This document shows, in pieces, positions 10,120 to 18,827 of a stretch of DNA of 54,224 nt; position 1 is the stretch's first letter; each line of letters begins with the position of its first letter. Location of the stretch: assembly GCA_927441425.1 (NCBI GenBank), contig CAKMKG010000031.1:1-54224 (forward strand). Reading direction: 5' to 3'. The translations under genes were made by a program, and so were the position numbers. Below the pieces are notes generated by a model. It was not told the DNA's origin. It did not search any database and saw only the letters and a list, made by a program, of their open reading frames with translations. The stretch is from an uncultured Bacillota bacterium (GTDB lineage: Bacteria > Bacillota > Clostridia > Peptostreptococcales > Anaerovoracaceae).

Positions 10120-11139
10120 GTGACAGAAAAGATAAAAGAAAGAGATTATCTCTTTGACAATATCAAAGCAATTTTGATTTTTTCCGTCGTAATCGCTCAT
10201 TATTTTAGAATGAGCGATTCTTTTGCATTGGCAACCTTCGGCGGAACAATATACGTGATTTCCTTCTCGTATATCATGCAGGGCTTTCTGTTTGTTTCCG
10301 GATATTTTTCGAAAAATTTGGATAAATGCAGGACGACGGCATTCCAAACCTTCCTGTTTCCTTATCTTATTTTTATGCCGATTATGTTTGGAATCCGTTA
10401 TTTCATTTTTGGAAATGCACGTTTGGATTTCACACTGCCTACAATGGCACTCTGGTATCTGCTCACATTATTCTATTATCGCTTCCTCCTGAAGGATCTC
10501 GTAAGAATTAAAAAAATCCTGCCGATCAGTATTATAATTTCACTAATGGCAGGCTTTGTTCCATTTCTGGATTCCACGCTGTCCCTTGGAAGAACCTTCA
10601 GTTTTCTGCCATTCTTCCTGCTGGGGTACTATTTTAAGGGGGAATGGATTGACAAGCTCAGAGCCATACCAAAAGGGATAGGCGTTCTTGTTTTAGCGGC
10701 ACTGATCTGTATTTCCGTATCGATTGCATTTCTGCATCTTTTTCCTTTATCCTCTCTGTACATGAAAGCGTCTTATGGAGACACTGGTCTGACTTGGTAT
10801 CAAGGGATTGTGGTAAGGGCAGCAATCCTGCTGATTTCTGCTGCATGGATTTTTGTGTTTCTCAATCTTGTACCAAGAAAACGGACATTCCTGGTTAGCA
10901 TTGGTCAGAATACGATGACAATTTATGTATTTCATATCATCATCCGTTACATAATCAAATACTATGGTTTTCTTTTCGGAACGGATATCTGGTCTTATCT
11001 ATTATTAACAGCAGCGGCCATTTTATCAATATGGGTGTTCTCAAGACCCGTTTCCGAAAAGCTTTATCGGGTTTTCACCGACGCACTCTATCGATGGATT
11101 ATTTTACACCCTATTGCTTTAATTCGGCGAATTTTATGA
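10120..11139 (+). CDS. Integral membrane acyltransferase 3 family protein
   Basis: Members transfer acyl groups to sugars, peptidoglycan or other envelope molecules. The 339-residue protein starts with the characteristic YLFDNIKAILIFSVVIAHYF and contains about ten hydrophobic segments; QNTMTIYVFHIIIRYI near residues 265-280 is the usual late histidine segment. It starts at a GTG, 28 bases after glpK, with GGAAAGGG 11 bases upstream, so it is the last gene of the flotillin operon. The acyl substrate cannot be told. The 3' end overlaps the convergent cytidylate-kinase-like gene by 29 bases. Confidence 0.85.
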   Translation: MTEKIKERDYLFDNIKAILIFSVVIAHYFRMSDSFALATFGGTIYVISFSYIMQGFLFVSGYFSKNLDKCRTTAFQTFLFPYLIFMPIMFGIRYFIFGNARLDFTLPTMALWYLLTLFYYRFLLKDLVRIKKILPISIIISLMAGFVPFLDSTLSLGRTFSFLPFFLLGYYFKGEWIDKLRAIPKGIGVLVLAALICISVSIAFLHLFPLSSLYMKASYGDTGLTWYQGIVVRAAILLISAAWIFVFLNLVPRKRTFLVSIGQNTMTIYVFHIIIRYIIKYYGFLFGTDIWSYLLLTAAAILSIWVFSRPVSEKLYRVFTDALYRWIILHPIALIRRIL

Positions 11140-11731
11140 TTAAATCAACAGCACCGTCAATGCCTGCTGCACCGGAGTTGATTGAAAGGTCATAGTTGTC
11201 TGCGCGTCCCCATTTTTCCCCGGAATAATAATTATAATAAGCGGCTCTTTTCTTGTCCGTCTTTATCATGATATTCCTCGCATCCTTGTCGGGAAAACCA
11301 TAGCTGTGAATCACTCGATACAATCTCTCTTCTTCACTGGCATGGATGAAAACAGAAATGATATTTGGATCCTCTTTGAGAATATAGTCGGCGCAACGGC
11401 CTACGATGACGCAAGAGCTTTCGAATGCCAGCTTTTTAATAATACTTGATTGAATCAAAAACAATTTATCGTTCATAGGCATCTCATTGAAAATGGAGAT
11501 TCTGTTGCCGTAAATGCTGGTATTGACGGCAGCGGCCGACCAAAAATTGTGATTGGTTTTTTCATCTGCAGAATCGAACAAATCTTCATTAATCCCGCTT
11601 TCCTTGGCCGCAAGGTGGATGATGGACTTGTCATAAAAGGGAATAACCAGCTTTTCGGCCAGCTTTTCTCCAATTTGCCTACCGCCGCTTCCAAATTGCC
11701 TCGCGATGGTAATGATGACTTTATTGTTCAT
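11111..11731 (-). CDS. Cytidylate kinase-like family P-loop protein
   Basis: The 206-residue product begins MNNKVIITIARQFGSGGRQI with a P-loop-like ARQFGSGGRQIGEKLA, and has the RCADYIL and DKDARNIM segments of the cytidylate kinase-like (AAA_26) family. These resemble CMP kinase but are distinct from housekeeping Cmk, and their substrate is generally unknown. An upstream in-frame ATG at 11749 is less likely because AAAGGAG lies 8 bases before the chosen start and downstream of the other one. It is convergent with the acyltransferase gene and divergent from hrcA. Confidence 0.82.
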   Translation of the reverse strand: MNNKVIITIARQFGSGGRQIGEKLAEKLVIPFYDKSIIHLAAKESGINEDLFDSADEKTNHNFWSAAAVNTSIYGNRISIFNEMPMNDKLFLIQSSIIKKLAFESSCVIVGRCADYILKEDPNIISVFIHASEEERLYRVIHSYGFPDKDARNIMIKTDKKRAAYYNYYSGEKWGRADNYDLSINSGAAGIDGAVDLIIKFAELKQ

Positions 11732-11780
11732 AACAGCAGCTCCTTTCACATTGAATAAAATAGAACAATTGATGTTTAAA

Positions 11781-11789
11781 ATTATATCA
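11781..11789 (-). promoter_or_regulatory. Extended -10 promoter for the cytidylate kinase-like gene
   Basis: On the minus strand TGA-TATAAT, about 50 bases before the start codon. The -35 region is poor. A GGTAAATATA half-site resembling the XRE operators lies just upstream (11795-11804). Confidence 0.45.
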
Positions 11790-11898
11790 CAAAAGGTAAA
11801 TATAGAAACATAGAAATATAAAAATGAGTCAACGAAGCATCCTGATTGGAGGGAGAAAGGGAGCCGAGAATAGAAAAATTTTTACAATTATTTTATAA

Positions 11899-11929
11899 AA
11901 CACTGTTGACAACAAAGACCAACAGTGTT
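11899..11929. promoter_or_regulatory. Perfect 10-bp inverted repeat over the hrcA core promoter
   Basis: AACACTGTTG (11899-11908) and CAACAGTGTT (11920-11929) are exact reverse complements 11 bases apart. They overlap the -35 box and reach the -10 box of the hrcA promoter. This is distinct from CIRCE and could bind a second regulator. Confidence 0.55.
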
Positions 11930-11934
11930 AAATT
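11906..11934 (+). promoter_or_regulatory. sigma-A promoter of the hrcA-grpE-dnaK-dnaJ operon
   Basis: TTGACA (11906-11911), 17 bases, TAAATT (11929-11934). CIRCE begins 11 bases downstream, the classical arrangement for HrcA repression. Confidence 0.75.
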
Positions 11935-11945
11935 AAAACTAAGGC

Positions 11946-11972
11946 TTAGCACTCACTTGATAAGAGTGCTAA
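11946..11972. promoter_or_regulatory. CIRCE element, HrcA operator
   Basis: Exact consensus TTAGCACTC-N9-GAGTGCTAA (arms 11946-11954 and 11964-11972). HrcA with GroEL help represses heat-shock operons through this site. Confidence 0.97.
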
Positions 11973-12020
11973 CAAAAAAATAAACGTGCTACTGGAAAGC
12001 TTTGAGAAGTGGTGATAGTG

Positions 12021-13067
12021 ATGGATTTGTCGGAAAGAAAATTAAGAATATTGCAAGCAATTGTGGGAGATTTTATCCGTTCCGCTGAACCCATCGGATC
12101 GCGTACTCTTTCCAAAAAGCTGGATATGGGAATTAGCCCTGCCACCATCCGAAACGAAATGTCGGATCTGGAAGAAATGGGTTTTTTAACGCATCCACAT
12201 ACTTCGGCAGGTAGAGTTCCTTCCGATAAAGCCTATCGATTATATGTCAACAACTTGATGCAGAAATATGAACTGCCGGAAGAAGAAAAGCAAATTATTG
12301 CAGAGAAGCTCACGAAAAATGTGTCGGAGCTGGATCGAACCATACAACATGCAGCAACGCTTCTGTCTGAGCTAACCAATCTGACTTCTTTTGCGATCAC
12401 CCCAAGCCAGGAATCCAATCATTTGAGATATGTCAATTTTCTGCCGGTGGATGAGTCAACGGTGGTTTTAATGATTGTTACTGAAAGCGGGAGAGTGACG
12501 AACACCGCGATCAAAATAAAAACATCATACAAGGAAGAAAATCTTTCCTTGCTGTCGAAGGTGATGACTTACAACTATAAAGGGAAAACATTAAGTGATA
12601 TATTGACCCATGATATCATCAGGAATTTTGAAACTGACATCGAAGCGATGAGCAGGTTGGTGGAGACAATTAGACCAAATTTCATAAGCACCTTGGAGAA
12701 CATGCTCAACGTGGATCTTTTCATGGATGGTGTCACAAATATCTTCTCAATACCGGAATATAATGATATCGGAAAAGCCAAAGTATTCCTTGAAATGATT
12801 AATAAAAAGAAGCATTTTACTGACGTATTGGTGAGACGAGATAATGGAGTCATCATTACCATAGGCAATGAAAATCAGGAAGATCTCATGAGGGATTGCA
12901 GCTTGATTACTGCAACATATCATATTGACGGAAAGCTGGTCGGAAAGCTTGGTGTGATCGGGCCAACCCGAATGAAATATGATGAAGTAACCTCAATCAT
13001 TGAATACATCACAGATAATATAAGTCAGACATTCAAAATAACGGGAGGAGAGGAAAAGGATGAATAA
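12021..13067 (+). CDS. hrcA: Heat-inducible transcription repressor HrcA
   Basis: HrcA binds CIRCE and represses class I heat-shock genes. The 348-residue protein starts MDLSERKLRILQAIVGDFIR and has the winged-helix region (about 1-75, with GISPATIRNEMSDLEEMGFLTH), a GAF-like centre (about 110-200) and the C-terminal dimerisation domain. In-frame GTGs at 12009 and 12018 are possible starts, but the ATG follows GTGGTGATAG at normal spacing and fits the family N-terminus. A perfect CIRCE lies 48 bases upstream. It overlaps grpE by 8 bases. Confidence 0.95.
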   Translation: MDLSERKLRILQAIVGDFIRSAEPIGSRTLSKKLDMGISPATIRNEMSDLEEMGFLTHPHTSAGRVPSDKAYRLYVNNLMQKYELPEEEKQIIAEKLTKNVSELDRTIQHAATLLSELTNLTSFAITPSQESNHLRYVNFLPVDESTVVLMIVTESGRVTNTAIKIKTSYKEENLSLLSKVMTYNYKGKTLSDILTHDIIRNFETDIEAMSRLVETIRPNFISTLENMLNVDLFMDGVTNIFSIPEYNDIGKAKVFLEMINKKKHFTDVLVRRDNGVIITIGNENQEDLMRDCSLITATYHIDGKLVGKLGVIGPTRMKYDEVTSIIEYITDNISQTFKITGGEEKDE

Positions 13068-13599
13068 GAAGAAAACACCCGAGGACGCGCCAAATATTGA
13101 GTGGGATCAGGAAGCAGAAGCATCGGAAGAGACGGTAAACGAACCGGGTACGGGTGAGGGAACTGCGGAAAGAGAGGCTTCAAAAGAAGAGGAAGAACTG
13201 AATATAAGGTATTTGAGATTAGCTGCTGATTTTCAAAACTATAGAAAAAGAGTAGAAAAAGAAAAAAGTGACATTTATGCATATGCCAACGAGAAAATCG
13301 TAGTAGAAATGCTTGATGTAATAGATAATTTTGAGAGAGCGCTGGAACACAGCAATGACAATGAAGGTTTTATGGAAGGCATGAATATGATCTTCAGACA
13401 GTTTAAGGGGGTACTGGAAAGAAACGGTGTTGAGGAAATGAATGCATTAGGAGAACCATTTGATCCTAACGTCCACCATGCAGTACTCACCGAAAGTTCA
13501 GTAGAGTATGAAAGTGGAAAAGTTACACAGGTATTGCAAAAGGGGTATATGTTAAATAAAAAAGTAATCAGACCTGCTATGGTAAAAGTGGCAGAATAA
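13060..13599 (+). CDS. grpE: GrpE nucleotide exchange factor
   Basis: GrpE releases ADP from DnaK. The 179-residue protein has an acidic, low-complexity N-terminus (1-45), the long dimeric coiled coil (about 46-105, with RYLRLAADFQNYRKRVEKE) and the beta domain (110-178) with DPNVHHAV and the C-terminal KKVIRPAMVKV signature. Its ATG lies within the hrcA 3' end after GGAGGAGAGGAAAAGG, so translation is coupled. Confidence 0.95.
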   Translation: MNKKKTPEDAPNIEWDQEAEASEETVNEPGTGEGTAEREASKEEEELNIRYLRLAADFQNYRKRVEKEKSDIYAYANEKIVVEMLDVIDNFERALEHSNDNEGFMEGMNMIFRQFKGVLERNGVEEMNALGEPFDPNVHHAVLTESSVEYESGKVTQVLQKGYMLNKKVIRPAMVKVAE

Positions 13600-13656
13600 A
13601 GCGTAAAACTGAGTTAAAAAAATAAGACTAAGTGAACAAATTAGGAGGATAGTAAC

Positions 13657-15525
13657 ATGGGAAAAGTAATAGGAATCGATTTAGGAACAACAAATTCATG
13701 TGTTGCCGTTTTAGAAGGCGGTGAACCGGTAGTTATTGCAAATGCAGAAGGAAACAGAACGACTCCATCCGTGGTAGGGTTTGCAAAGAATGGAGAAAGG
13801 CTGGTTGGTGAAACTGCAAAGAGGCAGGCCATCACCAATCCCGACAGAACAATTGCTTCTATCAAGAGACATATGGGAACAGATCACAAGGTTGAAATAG
13901 ATGGTAAGATCTACACACCACAGGATATTTCCGCTATGATTTTAACGAAACTGAAGACTGATGCAGAAAGCTATCTTGGTGAAAAGGTTACGGAAGCGGT
14001 TATCACGGTACCAGCATATTTTACTGACAGCCAGAAACAGGCAACCAAAGACGCAGGGAAAATCGCAGGACTTGACGTAAAGAGAATCATCAATGAACCG
14101 ACGGCAGCTTCTCTGGCCTATGGACTTGATAAAGAGCATGAACATCACAAAATTTTAGTATACGATTTGGGCGGTGGTACCTTCGACGTATCCGTACTGG
14201 AATTGGGAGACGGCGTATTTGAAGTGTTAGCAACAAACGGAAACAACAAGCTTGGCGGAGACGACTTTGATGAAATTGTAATGAACTTCATCGCGGACAG
14301 CTTTGCGAAAGAAAATGGTGTCGATTTAAGAAAAGATAAGATGGCACACCAGAGACTGAAAGAAGCTGCAGAGAAAGCGAAGAAGGAGCTGTCCAGCTCG
14401 CAGACAACAAATATCAACCTGCCTTTTATTACAGTAAATGCAGACGGACCCCTTCACTTGAATATGGATATTACCAGAGCAAAATTTGATCAACTGACTT
14501 CAAGTTTGGTAGAGAAGACCATCGAACCAATGAGAAAAGCCATGGCGGATGCCGGCGTTACAACCAATGATCTAGCAAAGGTAATTTTGGTTGGCGGCTC
14601 CACAAGAATTCCTGCGGTACAGGAAGCGGTGAAGAAAATTACGGGAAAAGATCCATTTAAGGGCATCAACCCGGACGAATGTGTCGCCATCGGAGCAGCT
14701 GTTCAGGCGGGTGTATTAACCGGGGAAGTGAAAGACGTATTGCTTCTTGACGTAACACCACTGTCCCTATCAATCGAGACTTTGGGCGGCGTTGCCACAA
14801 GACTGATCGAGAGAAATACGACGATCCCTACAAAGAAGAGTCAGATCTTCTCAACTGCTGCAGATAACCAGTCAGCTGTTGACATCCATGTGATGCAGGG
14901 AGAAAGAGAAATGGCAGCCGGAAACATAACGTTGGGTAGATTCCAACTTTCGGGTATTCCACCTGCACCTCGCGGTATTCCACAGATCGAAGTAACCTTC
15001 GACATCGATGCCAACGGTATCGTAAATGTAAGCGCAAAGGATCTGGGAACCGGTAAGGAACAGAGAATTACAATCACTTCATCAACGAAGCTATCCGATG
15101 ATGAGATCAAACAGAAGATCAAGGAAGCAGAACAGTTTGCAGAAGAAGACAAGCAAAAAAAGGAAGAGATCGAAACCAGAAACAGAGCGGAAACACTCGT
15201 TTATGAAACTGAAAAATCCTTGAAGGAAATCGACGCAAGCTTAAGCGAAGACGAAAAATCCAAAATAAACAGTGCAAAGGATGCATTAGCCAGTGCATTG
15301 GAAGGTAACAACATCCAGGAAATCAAAGAAAAGACAGAGACCTTGACTGAAGAATTCCATACGATCTCTGCCAAGATGTACCAGCAGGCACAGCAGGCGC
15401 AGGACGGAGCCGGCGGCTTCGATCCAAACAACATGGGAGGCGCTGCTGCCGAGGAACCATCGGAACCAAAACCGGATAATGTCGTAGATGCGGATTACGA
15501 AGTAGTTGACGAAGATAAAAAATAG
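13657..15525 (+). CDS. dnaK: Molecular chaperone DnaK (Hsp70)
   Basis: ATP-driven protein-folding chaperone of the cytoplasm. The 622-residue protein has [13 protein letters not shown] at the N-terminus, [10 protein letters not shown] (about 169-178), [10 protein letters not shown] (about 312-321), the substrate-binding domain (about 365-515) and an acidic tail ending in EVVDEDKK. It lacks the insert near residue 80 typical of proteobacterial DnaK, as in other Gram-positives. AGGAGGATAGTAAC precedes the ATG. Co-transcription with hrcA-grpE is likely. Confidence 0.98.
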   Translation: MGKVIGIDLGTTNSCVAVLEGGEPVVIANAEGNRTTPSVVGFAKNGERLVGETAKRQAITNPDRTIASIKRHMGTDHKVEIDGKIYTPQDISAMILTKLKTDAESYLGEKVTEAVITVPAYFTDSQKQATKDAGKIAGLDVKRIINEPTAASLAYGLDKEHEHHKILVYDLGGGTFDVSVLELGDGVFEVLATNGNNKLGGDDFDEIVMNFIADSFAKENGVDLRKDKMAHQRLKEAAEKAKKELSSSQTTNINLPFITVNADGPLHLNMDITRAKFDQLTSSLVEKTIEPMRKAMADAGVTTNDLAKVILVGGSTRIPAVQEAVKKITGKDPFKGINPDECVAIGAAVQAGVLTGEVKDVLLLDVTPLSLSIETLGGVATRLIERNTTIPTKKSQIFSTAADNQSAVDIHVMQGEREMAAGNITLGRFQLSGIPPAPRGIPQIEVTFDIDANGIVNVSAKDLGTGKEQRITITSSTKLSDDEIKQKIKEAEQFAEEDKQKKEEIETRNRAETLVYETEKSLKEIDASLSEDEKSKINSAKDALASALEGNNIQEIKEKTETLTEEFHTISAKMYQQAQQAQDGAGGFDPNNMGGAAAEEPSEPKPDNVVDADYEVVDEDKK

Positions 15526-15533
15526 AAGTATAC

Positions 15534-15569
15534 TTTTGCGGTACGCCCTTACAGGGGTGTGCCGCAAAA
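15534..15569 (+). promoter_or_regulatory. Long stem-loop between dnaK and dnaJ
   Basis: Arms 15534-15548 and 15555-15569 (TTTTGCGGTACGCCC against GGGTGTGCCGCAAAA) pair along all 15 positions with two G-U wobbles and a 6-base loop. The sequence after it has no T-run, so it is either a partial terminator or an RNA-processing/stability element setting the DnaK to DnaJ ratio. Confidence 0.65.
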
Positions 15570-15600
15570 ACAATTCTACTGCTTAGAGAGGGTTATAGTG

Positions 15601-16752
15601 ATGGCAGAAAAAAGAGATTTTTATGAGGTCCTTGGATTAAAAAAGGGAGCGACAGATGATGAAATCAAAAAGGCATTCCGAAAGAAGGCCATGGATTTTC
15701 ATCCGGACCGCAATCCCGGAGACAAGACCGCAGAAGAAAAATTTAAAGAAGTAAACGAAGCATACGGCATTCTTTCCGACCCTCAGAAAAAGGATAAATA
15801 CGATCGGTTTGGCCATGCTGGAGTAGACCCGAATGCCGGTTTTGGCGGAGGTGGGGGCTTTGGCGGCGGTTTCGGAGGCGGTTTCGAAGATATTTTTGGG
15901 GATCTTTTTGGTGGTATGTTCGGCGGAGGCTTTAGCCAGTCCGGTGGAAGAAGAAGAAATGGCCCAAGAAAGGGTCAAGACTTGCAGAAAAATATCAGTA
16001 TCACCTTTGATGAAGCGGCCTTCGGAGCAAAGAAACAGATCCAGATCAATAAGTATGTTGCTTGCGAAATCTGTGAAGGCAGTGGAGCAGAAAAAGGCTC
16101 CGATAAGGTAACTTGTTCGAAATGCAATGGTGCGGGAGAAGTCCGCACTACCCAGAGAACTCCATTTGGACAGTTTACCAATGTTCAGCCTTGTGATAAA
16201 TGCGGCGGTTCCGGTGAGACAATCGAAAAACCTTGCCATGGGTGCAACGGAAGCGGAAAGATTCGAAAGACTGTAACAATTTCCGTCGATATTCCAGCCG
16301 GTGTTGACAATGACTCGGTCATTTCTATCAAAGAGCAAGGGGAGCCGGGAACCAACGGTGGACCAAATGGAGACCTTTACGTTGTTCTATCCGTTCAGCC
16401 ACATGCTTTATTTACGCGAAAAGGTACTGATTTATGGTTAGAAATGCCGATCACCTTCAGTCAAGCCGCTTTGGGGGACGATATCATCGTGCCTACATTA
16501 AAAGAGAAGGTCTCTTATAAGATTCCCGCAGGAACACAGCCTGAAACAATATTCCGACTAAAGGGAAAGGGGATCAAGTCCCTTCGGACATCAAAGATTG
16601 GAGATCTTTATGTCAAGGTTACACTTGAAGTTCCTACCAAACTGACGGGAGAACAGAAAAAACTGATCAGCAAGCTGGGAGATTCCCTGAATACAGAGGG
16701 ATACTCAAAAAAGAAAAAGTTTGCCGATACCATGAAGGAGATTTTTAAATAA
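15601..16752 (+). CDS. dnaJ: Chaperone protein DnaJ (Hsp40)
   Basis: Co-chaperone that delivers clients to DnaK and triggers its ATPase. The 383-residue type I protein has a J domain with HPD (residues 34-36) and a Gly/Phe-rich linker (about 75-115). Four zinc-binding CxxCxGxG repeats follow ([32 protein letters not shown]), then the C-terminal substrate domain. A 14-codon upstream extension is open but its codons are the intergenic hairpin, so the ATG at 15601 after GAGAGGGTTATAGTG is chosen. Confidence 0.97.
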   Translation: MAEKRDFYEVLGLKKGATDDEIKKAFRKKAMDFHPDRNPGDKTAEEKFKEVNEAYGILSDPQKKDKYDRFGHAGVDPNAGFGGGGGFGGGFGGGFEDIFGDLFGGMFGGGFSQSGGRRRNGPRKGQDLQKNISITFDEAAFGAKKQIQINKYVACEICEGSGAEKGSDKVTCSKCNGAGEVRTTQRTPFGQFTNVQPCDKCGGSGETIEKPCHGCNGSGKIRKTVTISVDIPAGVDNDSVISIKEQGEPGTNGGPNGDLYVVLSVQPHALFTRKGTDLWLEMPITFSQAALGDDIIVPTLKEKVSYKIPAGTQPETIFRLKGKGIKSLRTSKIGDLYVKVTLEVPTKLTGEQKKLISKLGDSLNTEGYSKKKKFADTMKEIFK

Positions 16753-16754
16753 CA

Positions 16755-17702
16755 ATGCGATATATAGAGGTTAAAATCTATACAACACAAGAGGGAATCG
16801 ACCCGCTTACCTGTATTCTGATGGATATGGGTATAGCGGGTTTCGCTATTGAAGACGCAAGGGATTTTCAGGACTTAATGAATAAGAAAAATTCATACGA
16901 TTGGGATTATATTGATGATAGCATGATGGAGCTTGCACACATTCCGACCTCGATTACTTTCTATCTGAGTGAGACAGAGGAATGCGACAGCATTCTTGAA
17001 CAACTCCAAAAAAAGTTGGATGTGCTGAAATCGGAAGATCGCATAGATTACGGAAAGCTGGAGTGTATCCAAAAACCTGTCGATGATGCGGACTGGAAGG
17101 ATAATTGGAAGGAATACTTTAAACCGACAAAAGTCACCGAACGAATCGTGATCAAACCGACCTGGGAGGAGTATACAAGCACTGCCGACGAAGTTGTGAT
17201 TGAAATTGACCCGGGTATGGCCTTTGGGACAGGAACACATCCCACAACATCACTCTGTATAAAGCTTCTGGAACGATTTATTGAGCCGGAGGAGGATATG
17301 ATACTGGATGTTGGTTGTGGATCAGGAATCCTGGCCATCGCTGCTGCGCTTTTAGGTGCAAAGGGTGTACTTGCAGTCGATATCGATCCCATTGCTGTGA
17401 CGGTTTCCAAAGAAAATGTGGAACTGAATCATTTATCTGCAAAAGTTAGGGTAATAGAAGGAGATCTCACCAAAGGCCTGAAAGAAAGGGCGGATATTGT
17501 TGTGGCCAATCTCATGGCCGATTTGGTGATGATACTGTCGAAGGATGTCCCGGCTCATTTAAAGGGGAAAAACATCTATATCTCATCGGGAATCCTGATC
17601 GAAAAGCAGGAGCAGGTAGTTGCCGCCATAGAAGAATGCGGATTTCATATCTTGGAGATACTGGAAGAAGGGGAATGGTGCGCCATCGCCGCACAAATCT
17701 GA
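16755..17702 (+). CDS. prmA: Ribosomal protein L11 methyltransferase
   Basis: SAM-dependent trimethylation of lysines and the N-terminus of ribosomal protein L11. The 315-residue protein has an N-terminal L11-recognition domain (about 1-110), then the Rossmann methyltransferase domain with DPGMAFGTGTHPTT, DVGCGSGILAIAAALLG (SAM loop) and the NLMADL catalytic segment. It starts 2 bases after the dnaJ stop, so it is part of the heat-shock operon transcript, the standard clostridial arrangement. Confidence 0.95.
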   Translation: MRYIEVKIYTTQEGIDPLTCILMDMGIAGFAIEDARDFQDLMNKKNSYDWDYIDDSMMELAHIPTSITFYLSETEECDSILEQLQKKLDVLKSEDRIDYGKLECIQKPVDDADWKDNWKEYFKPTKVTERIVIKPTWEEYTSTADEVVIEIDPGMAFGTGTHPTTSLCIKLLERFIEPEEDMILDVGCGSGILAIAAALLGAKGVLAVDIDPIAVTVSKENVELNHLSAKVRVIEGDLTKGLKERADIVVANLMADLVMILSKDVPAHLKGKNIYISSGILIEKQEQVVAAIEECGFHILEILEEGEWCAIAAQI

Positions 17703-17723
17703 ATAATATCGTGTGCTAATAGG

Positions 17724-17804
17724 CGGACCTGCCAGGGGTATTCTCTTGGAAATCGCTCGCTTCGCTCGGACGCTTTCCCGTGAGAACACCCGCGGCGCGG
17801 TCCG
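17724..17804. repeat. BIME-like imperfect palindromic element A
   Basis: Outer arms CGGACC (17724-17729) and GGTCCG (17799-17804) enclose two inverted copies of a ~20-base unit: GGTATTCTCTTGGAAATCG (17737-17755) and, on the opposite strand, GGTGTTCTCACGGGAAAGCG (17771-17790). The centre (17756-17770) is CTCGCTTCGCTCGGA. The DNA is more GC-rich than its surroundings. It forms a long imperfect hairpin and looks like a paired REP element. The small open frame through it (17713-17901) is not a believable gene. Confidence 0.7.
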
Positions 17805-17936
17805 TCAGTGCAATACCACATCAATCGTTTCTGAAAATCATGTACGCAGCGAAATAAAGCACACATTCATTGTACATATGCTTCGAAATGACGTTCCTTA
17901 ATTTAATTGATTACAGTTAAATTATTTACGCCATGA

Positions 17937-18024
17937 CTTAGGTATTCTCAAGGGAAACCGTGAAACCTATTACCGTCTATATGCGAAGCATTCAAAGACG
18001 GCGGTTTCCAAGGGAATACCTAAG
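17937..18024. repeat. BIME-like imperfect palindromic element B
   Basis: Terminal 11-bp perfect inverted repeats CTTAGGTATTC (17937-17947) and GAATACCTAAG (18014-18024). Inside lie GGTATTCTCAAGGGAAACCG (17941-17960) and, on the other strand, GGTATTCCCTTGGAAACCG (18002-18020), plus an inner stem CCGTCT/AGACGG (17973-17978, 17996-18001). The units match those of element A but in swapped order. The rest of the 17703-18064 gap is AT-rich with no other feature seen. Confidence 0.7.
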
Positions 18025-18064
18025 GCAGGCGCTATATTACATAAACAATAGGGAAGGTAAGGAT

Positions 18065-18802
18065 ATGAGTAAATTCTTTGTAGATTATGGTGATGTGAAG
18101 GACAGCACGATCAGGATCACCGATGGGGATGACAGAAAGCACATGACGAAGGTGCTGCGCCTTGGCATCGGCGATACCATTCATATTTCTGATACAGTAC
18201 AATTCGAGTATACCGCAGAAATTACTGCTGTGGAAAAGGATTATATTGAAACGAAAATTTTAGACAAGCAAAAATTTGCAAGAGAACCGGAGCTGAAGCT
18301 TACGCTGTTTCAGGGGATACCCAAACAGGGGAAAATGGAAACCATCATTCAAAAGACTGTGGAGTTGGGCGTATATTCAATCATACCGGTTTTTACCGAC
18401 CGGTCGGTGGTCATCGATCATGGAAATTTTCATAAAAAAATTGAACGATGGCAGAAGGTTGCCGATGAAGCGGTGAAACAGTGTAAAAGAGGGATCATCC
18501 CTCAAATCCAAAGAGAAATGATCTTTCAGGAAATGATTAACGACCTGATTAAATATGAATTGATTCTCTTCCCTTACGAAAACGAAGAACACGATACGAT
18601 CAAAGACTGTCTGAGAAAATTAACGAAGAAACCCCAGAAAGCAGCCGTTATCATCGGCCCGGAGGGAGGATTCTCGGACAAGGAAGCGGAAGCTCTGATC
18701 CAAATTGGGGCGCAAAGTGTTTCCCTAGGAAAAACCATTCTGCGGACGGAAACCGCGGGAATGGCAGCGATTGCTATGGTGATGTATGAGTTGGAGCTGT
18801 AA
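18065..18802 (+). CDS. rsmE: 16S rRNA (uracil1498-N3)-methyltransferase RsmE
   Basis: SPOUT-class methyltransferase that modifies U1498 of 16S rRNA. The 245-residue protein begins MSKFFVDYGDVKDSTIRITD, has an N-terminal PUA-like domain (about 1-70) and the knotted SAM domain with GPEGGFSDKEAE (about 199-210) and LGKTILRTETA near the end. The frame is open upstream to 17960 but that part is palindromic element B. GGAAGGTAAGG lies before the chosen ATG. In relatives prmA is directly followed by rsmE and then mtaB; here both junctions are widened. Confidence 0.94.
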   Translation: MSKFFVDYGDVKDSTIRITDGDDRKHMTKVLRLGIGDTIHISDTVQFEYTAEITAVEKDYIETKILDKQKFAREPELKLTLFQGIPKQGKMETIIQKTVELGVYSIIPVFTDRSVVIDHGNFHKKIERWQKVADEAVKQCKRGIIPQIQREMIFQEMINDLIKYELILFPYENEEHDTIKDCLRKLTKKPQKAAVIIGPEGGFSDKEAEALIQIGAQSVSLGKTILRTETAGMAAIAMVMYELEL

Positions 18803-18827
18803 GAATCAGCTCCTTATTCTTTTTTTT
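18793..18827 (+). terminator. Rho-independent terminator after rsmE
   Basis: Stem GGAGCTG (18793-18799) / CAGCTCC (18807-18813), 7-base loop, followed by TTATTCTTTTTTTT. It overlaps the last codons of rsmE and, on the other strand, the T-run encodes the C-terminus of the convergent peptidase/deacetylase gene. Confidence 0.8.

Noticed and set aside
15637..16338. A 233-codon open frame antisense to dnaJ
   Set aside because: dnaJ is unmistakable; the antisense frame is a by-product of its Gly/Phe-rich and zinc repeats, with no binding site or recognisable domain.
17713..17901. A 62-codon open frame between prmA and rsmE
   Set aside because: It runs through palindromic element A; its Arg-rich translation comes from the repeat, and there is no good start site.
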